In this document: one piece after another, positions 59,391 to 64,000 of the stretch
Numbering within the stretch: the first letter of the stretch is position 1
Layout: every line of letters begins with the position of its first letter
NCBI GenBank assembly: GCA_037975125.1
Contig: CM075854.1
Coordinates: forward strand, 64,783,071 to 64,847,070
DNA from: Latrodectus hesperus
Taxonomy: Eukaryota > Arthropoda > Arachnida > Araneae > Theridiidae
DNA length: 64,000 nucleotides
Direction: 5' to 3'
Notes under the pieces: generated by a model
The model's input: only the letters and a program-made list of their open reading frames with translations
Told to the model about the DNA's origin: nothing
Database searches by the model: none
Translations under genes and position numbers: made by a program

Positions 59391-60574
59391 AAAAGGTATA
59401 TCATCTAAATTCTATACATCCTTAATAACGCTCTGAGTCGCTCTAAATGTAATATGTAATAATCCCATTTTACCCTTAAATGTGTCTCGAATGACCAAAA
59501 CAGTGTTTACTTAGAAAATGATGTCTTAAAAAAGTCTTAATCAGATAAACATAATTGATTGTCTTGAACACTTCTGTAGTCTGTTACACACGCACACAAA
59601 TAGAGTTTGTCTTAAGAATCTTAGCATGGAAATTTGGACTAATGCGTAAGCTAAAAAGCATTTTAATTTTAATTGGAAACTGATATGTCACAAGACAATA
59701 CGTAATGATTTTAAAGGATTGAAAGTATCGGAAATAAAATCTATAAAATATGCAACATTCTCTAAAAATATTACTTAAATCTGGCCAACTTTTCTTGACA
59801 TTGCATGAGGCAAAGTTAATGGATAGTTGTATTAGGGGCACCCACATTTGATGTGCCGTCTTTACTCCAAAAATGGATGCTGTAGTGTTCAGACATCTTC
59901 ACCAGAGGGCGTGTCATTCACTCACCTCAAGTTTAAAATGAAAATAAGAAAGAAGGGAGAAGCGTTCCTCCAACTGACGCGTGAGTTCGATTGTAAATTT
60001 TTGTACATTCATTTCTTTATAAATATATTTTCGTATTTATGTTCTATAAACTGTGTCGTTCCAACAAGTGTACTATTTATTCATAAGAATCGATAAAAGA
60101 ACCAGATTTCTAAAAGGAGGGAAAACTACAAATCCTAATAAAAGAGCTATTATCTCAAGCAGAAGACTTATCCCCTTAAATATCAATTCACTTGGAAGAC
60201 ATTGTAACCATTATCGATTAGTACGTACTTAAGACAGCATTAAGGAACACCAGGTATTTAGCCTCCCAAGGCACTAAACCCGCAATTTATTCAGTCACAA
60301 GCATCAGTACTATAGTTTAATTGAAATATAAAATGTAGAAAATATAAAAATCTAACTTTCCAGTATGCATGTGAGGATTAATCAGTTGTTTAGATAAGTA
60401 AAATCTAAAAATTTTTAATAAAATTAAAATTGACTTAAAATAATTTTATCAACAATAGCTTTCTTTTATAAGAAATTTCCATTTTTCCCAATTAATTGAA
60501 TTTTTCAATTCATTTCAAGATGCCTCGAACTGATCTGTACAAATCATATTGCTATGAACTTTAAGTACAATTTA
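59391..60574. other. intergenic stretch, nothing firmly recognised
   Basis: A patch at 59840-60000 is less AT-rich and opens an 82-residue frame (59848-60096) with no family match. It may belong to an old repeat. Confidence 0.4.
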
Positions 60575-61766
60575 CACAGTCCAGTCACATTAAAGTGACC
60601 ATTACGTACTTTCGACGTTAAATAACCAATCGCATTGGGTAGGTGACAGCACAGTGCAGTTGAGTGTATATAAAGGGTGTGTGGAAACCCCATTCATTAT
60701 AATCACTGGCGTAATGCAGAAGTGGAGCGATTTATCAGACGTCCAAAAAGACATGATCATTGGCTTTGGAGCCAAGGGTAGAAGCATTTCCGAAACGGCC
60801 TAATGTGTGAACTGTTAACGTGCTGCCTTGTTAAATGTATACTGCGCATGGCAAAATGGGATTGTTCAAAATTAGCGACCGGGCAAATTTGGGGCACACT
60901 GGCTATAGTTGACAGAGGTAAAAGACGGCTGCGGAGATGTGTTCGAGAGAACACATTGACCTTGACCAACTGACCAACCAGTTGTGTGAACCAAGGTGCT
61001 ACCAATAGTGTCTCCTAAACCACTGTTCAGCGAATGTTACAGCGTCGGGGCCACCGAAACATACACCTATTTAATGCAATTATACTGACTGCTGTTCATC
61101 GGCGAAGAAGGCTAGAATTGCTAGTCGCGCAGCTGGACGTCCATTGAGTGGCGACAGGTAATACTTTCCAATGAATCCCTTTTTATGCTTCATCGAACAG
61201 ATCGACCTTGGAGTATACGACGCGAAACCTCTGAAAAATAACACTCTGCAACGATTGCCGGAAAGGTCCAGGCTTGAGGTGGAGCATTATGGTCAGGGGA
61301 ATAATTTCCTGACATTCTCTGAATCACTCATCAGTGTGGAAGGCACGATAGATCAATACAAGTACGTATCTCTACTTGAGGACCATGTTCTTCCTATATG
61401 AGCATTATTTTCCCTCATGATGATGGCATCTATCAACAAGACAGTGTGTGGTGTCATATTGCTGTCAGTGCACATGCGGGGTTCGAAGAGCACTGGGGTC
61501 AGTTTATTGTTCTCCCCTGGCCATTAAACTCAGCTGACTTAAGCCAATCGAGACTCTGTGGGACCCTCTCGCTCGGGTTGTTCACAGAATGGATCCTCAC
61601 CCGCGTAATCTAGTGGAGTTGGCCACGCCACTGCAGCTGAACATCTTAATGAACACCTTCAGGAACCTAATTGACTCTCTTCGTCTACGTCTCGCAGCAC
61701 TCCGCTCTGCCTAAGATGACTATTCTGGCTTTTGAGAGGTGGTCACATTAATGTGACTGGATTGTG
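60575..61766 (+). mobile_element. Tc1-like element with well-kept ends
   Basis: The terminal inverted repeats of about 28 bp are CACAGTCCAGTCACATTAAA on the left and, reverse-complemented, CACAATCCAGTCACATTAAT on the right. TA flanks both ends (60573-60574 and 61767-61768). The 1192-bp length is slightly short for the family. The interior is clearly GC-richer than the surroundings. Elements with these ends are common in arthropod genomes. Confidence 0.88.
60714..61713 (+). pseudogene. Tc1-like transposase, multiply frameshifted
   Basis: It begins MQKWSDLSDVQKDMIIGFGA at 60714, a typical Tc1 DNA-binding opening, and meets a stop after SISETA. Later pieces in different frames match the family: SNESLFMLHRTDRPW around the first catalytic Asp, where N replaces the Asp; YQQDSVWCH around the second; and VLPWPLNSADL near the expected SPDLNPIE. 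The C-terminal tail ends at a TAA near 61711. Substituted catalytic positions and several frameshifts mean it is dead. Confidence 0.82.
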
Positions 61767-62655
61767 TATTATTTTTGCAAACTCACAAAACTTTCTAGAA
61801 AATTATTCAAAATACACTGAAAGTCAGAAATTAGAAATTAATAGAAAACACATTTCAAAAATTTTTAATGACTAAAAGTAAACTATAGGTCTCTTTTTTT
61901 AACACTAGCTTTGTAATAAAGAGCCACATCGAAGTCGATTCAATAATTTTCGACTGAATGATGTCATTTGTAACATAAATGAATTTACATATAATTTAAC
62001 TTTATCTATCTTCTCATGATTTGATATTATTAATGTGACATATATTTTTGACTTATTGAAAATACGTATTGTGTGTGCACTCAGTATTTTTCTGTTTTAT
62101 TGAGTTATATTGCCCCGGACTCATGTAACATGATTTGGATAACGTATGCTTACTTTTACCTCACTTGGAAGACAATTGGTTGGTTGGTTGGGTTTTATGT
62201 CGCAAGATCCAAAAATGGACAAGCTGCGCCATGGAAAACAATTGGATACATGAACAAAAATATAACATGGCAAGCTGATAATGGTACTGATTGCTCTATA
62301 TTATTATTTTTTAATGTTGCAATACATTTATCTTTAGATCTCATCTTTTATCTATGCGAATTGCCCTGAATAAATCTTACAGTGAAGTATCAACAAATAA
62401 ACATACTTTAAAGAATATAAAAATCATTCGTTTGAAAGAACAAAATAGGAAATATTTTTCTCTTTACCCCACCCCCGGATAAAGGATAAAATACAAATTT
62501 TAAAAAATTAAATTGTAATATTACTATTGGTCAAGGCCTCTAGATCATTACACCTGAGGTAATTTTAAGAGAATATTAAAAGAGATTTAAACTTTTTTGC
62601 AAGTGATGAATTACAATGCACACTACACTTTTATTTATGATTAACTTGATACCAT
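61767..62655. other. AT-rich intergenic stretch
   Basis: No gene was recognised. A short (TTGG)n run followed by GTTTTATGTCGCAAGATCC at about 62177-62212 may be a fragment of a dispersed repeat. Confidence 0.4.
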
Positions 62656-62814
62656 GTGTGAGCACCAGCATACTTCCCTGAAGTAGTAATATGACAGAAA
62701 CAGCATTGGAGCTTTATGCTCGTAGGCTTATAGCTCGCATTGAGTAAAATTGAGTTTTTTCACAAAATTGTCAAAAATTTAGTAATTTGCCCCATTTTGG
62801 AACTTGTTTCTGGA

Positions 62815-63092
62815 AAACTGGTACTTCCCTGTACTCAGCTCAGAGTTGAGATCAAGTAGCTATCTGCGAGTCTTGGTAATTTAGAAGCAGACACTAAGCA
62901 AAAGACCCCGAATACTTGATCTGTCACTCACAAAGGTATCCTTTCACTCGAAGACGTTGCCACCACGACCTATTTAACGTGCCCCAGCCTCTTTTAATGA
63001 ACACGATGGATCATCGGTTAAGTCATGATTCGAATTCACAACCTTCCCATAATGAGAAATACACCCTAACCAACCAAGCCAGCCTTGTTTGA
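62815..63092 (-). repeat. tRNA-derived SINE, family 1, copy B
   Basis: Reading the minus strand from about 63092, an A-box-like TGGCTTGGTTGGTTAGGG (63081-63064) is followed by GTGAATTCGAATC as a degenerate B box (about 63041-63029). The body then corresponds to copy A and ends AGTACAGGGAAGTACC. A detached tail piece (CAGCATACTTCCCTGAAG) lies at about 62668-62685. Confidence 0.68.
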
Positions 63093-63112
63093 TGTCATGT
63101 TCTTGCTGTTTT

Positions 63113-63405
63113 ATCAGCATACTTCCCTGTACTTAGTTTAGAGTTGGTCAGTACCAGTTAGATGGAAGCAGACGGTTGTGAGTTTTCTTAATTTAGAAGC
63201 AAGTACCAAGCATAAGACCACAAAGCTTGACCTGCCATTCCCAACGGCATCACTTTACTCAAAGAATATTGTGACCGCGAGATACTTACATGCCCAAATG
63301 GACTTCAGTGAACATGATGATGCACGATTAAGTTGGGATTTGAATTTGCTGCCTCTTGATAAAGAGAACGATTCCCTAACCAACTAGACTACCACAGCTT
63401 TTTGA
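63113..63405 (-). repeat. tRNA-derived SINE, family 1, copy C
   Basis: On the minus strand an A-box-like TGGTAGTCTAGTTGGTTAGG (63394-63375) and a B box AAATTCAAATCCC (63347-63335) begin the copy. The body reads GGTCAAGCTTTGTGGTCTTATG, parallel to copy A's GGCCAAGTATTGGGGGTCTTCTG, and ends TACAGGGAAGTATGCTG at 63113. It lies head-to-tail with copy B. The open frame at 63178-63387 is only the repeat read backwards. Confidence 0.72.
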
Positions 63406-63539
63406 TGCCATAAAGTGAAGGGCCAATAACTCTTTGCTAATGTAGGACTTATTGATAAGTACAACGTATTACCTTCTGAGAGAGGTGTTCATAGTATGTG
63501 CGTTATATTCACAGTACAACTGCAAGAGACTGAACTACC

Positions 63540-63650
63540 ATGCCTCCTTTTTTCAGATACATCTAACAAATTCCTGCTCAAAGCAAAAGCACAGCATCGA
63601 TCTCTCATTGTTTAACAATGTTTCTGATTAAACAAAGCAGCTATGCCAAT
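63540..63650 (-). repeat. SINE-like fragment, second family
   Basis: The minus strand contains AACATTGTTAAACAATGAGA and then GATGCTGTGCTTTTGCTTTG, matching the tail order of the copies at 46.6 and 59.3 kb. The B-box region is eroded. Confidence 0.45.
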
Positions 63651-64000
63651 TGGTAAATGGAATATTTCGTGTATTTTAACAGATTTATTTCTTTTGATAA
63701 GCATATAAACTCAAATCACTATTTTTATGGATATTCCTACTCCAAATAAAAGCATCTAAAACCTTCAGATAGTATTCAGCAAAAATAGATGTTACTTTAA
63801 GGGCAAGCAAACTTAAAATTATTCATATTTTGTGGGATTATATATATGGTGGGACAATTATTTAAAAGTATGGAGTACTTTTTGAAAACTATATATTCAT
63901 GCAACAGAATAGGATTTTATTTTATTTTTTTTATTTTAAAAAGAAACGCTAACATAAGTATGTTGAAAAGTTATTCATCGGAAATGTCTGTAAAAATTAA

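Noticed and set aside
60757..61005. An 82-residue minus-strand frame
   Set aside because: It is antisense to the decayed Tc1 transposase.

Overview
The window looks like nuclear DNA of an arthropod, most probably an arachnid such as a spider. It is strongly AT-rich, with genes split into short exons by kilobase-scale introns. It carries many microsatellites, Tc1/mariner transposons and tRNA-derived SINE-like repeats. The organism call is an inference from this overall character and from the gene families; no species marker is present. Most short open frames in the window are chance frames in AT-rich non-coding DNA.

Two host genes are supported. On the + strand, ten spliced exons between 7254 and 28175 encode the coiled-coil region and most of the Rab-GAP (TBC) domain of a TBC1D2/TBC1D2B-like protein. 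Every reading phase matches across the introns. One intron appears to use a GC-AG donor. The N-terminal part lies upstream of the window, and the last part of the TBC domain was not found downstream. On the - strand, five exons from 43893 down to 34966 encode a complete secreted protein of about 811 residues: signal peptide, long coiled coils and a C-terminal fibrinogen-related domain. This architecture fits arthropod Scabrous. A relatively GC-rich block of about 0.9 kb upstream of its start codon holds a cluster of E-boxes and is the likely promoter/5' leader.

The rest is repeat-rich. At 2867-5035 a mariner copy with three frameshifts sits inside an older Tc1/mariner-type element with long terminal inverted repeats. 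A decayed Tc1-like element (28601-29867) lies just after the last visible TBC exon. Upstream of the scabrous-like gene are two same-orientation copies (51249-52882 and 55261-56876) of a Tc1-like element whose ends show an IR/DR layout. There is also a decayed Tc1-like transposase relic near 49.6 kb and a Tc1 element with intact ends but a broken transposase (60575-61766). At least two SINE-like families occur at 46.5, 48.1, 59.1 and 62.8-63.6 kb.

Functionally, the TBC gene would act in Rab/endosomal trafficking and the scabrous-like gene in extracellular, Notch-linked patterning. Nothing in the sequence shows that they work together. I saw no CRISPR array, operon, rRNA, canonical tRNA gene or viral gene. 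I saw no clear new biological system. The most useful leads are the E-box-rich upstream block, the GC-AG intron, the missing 3' end of the TBC gene, the IR/DR transposon family and the SINE families.
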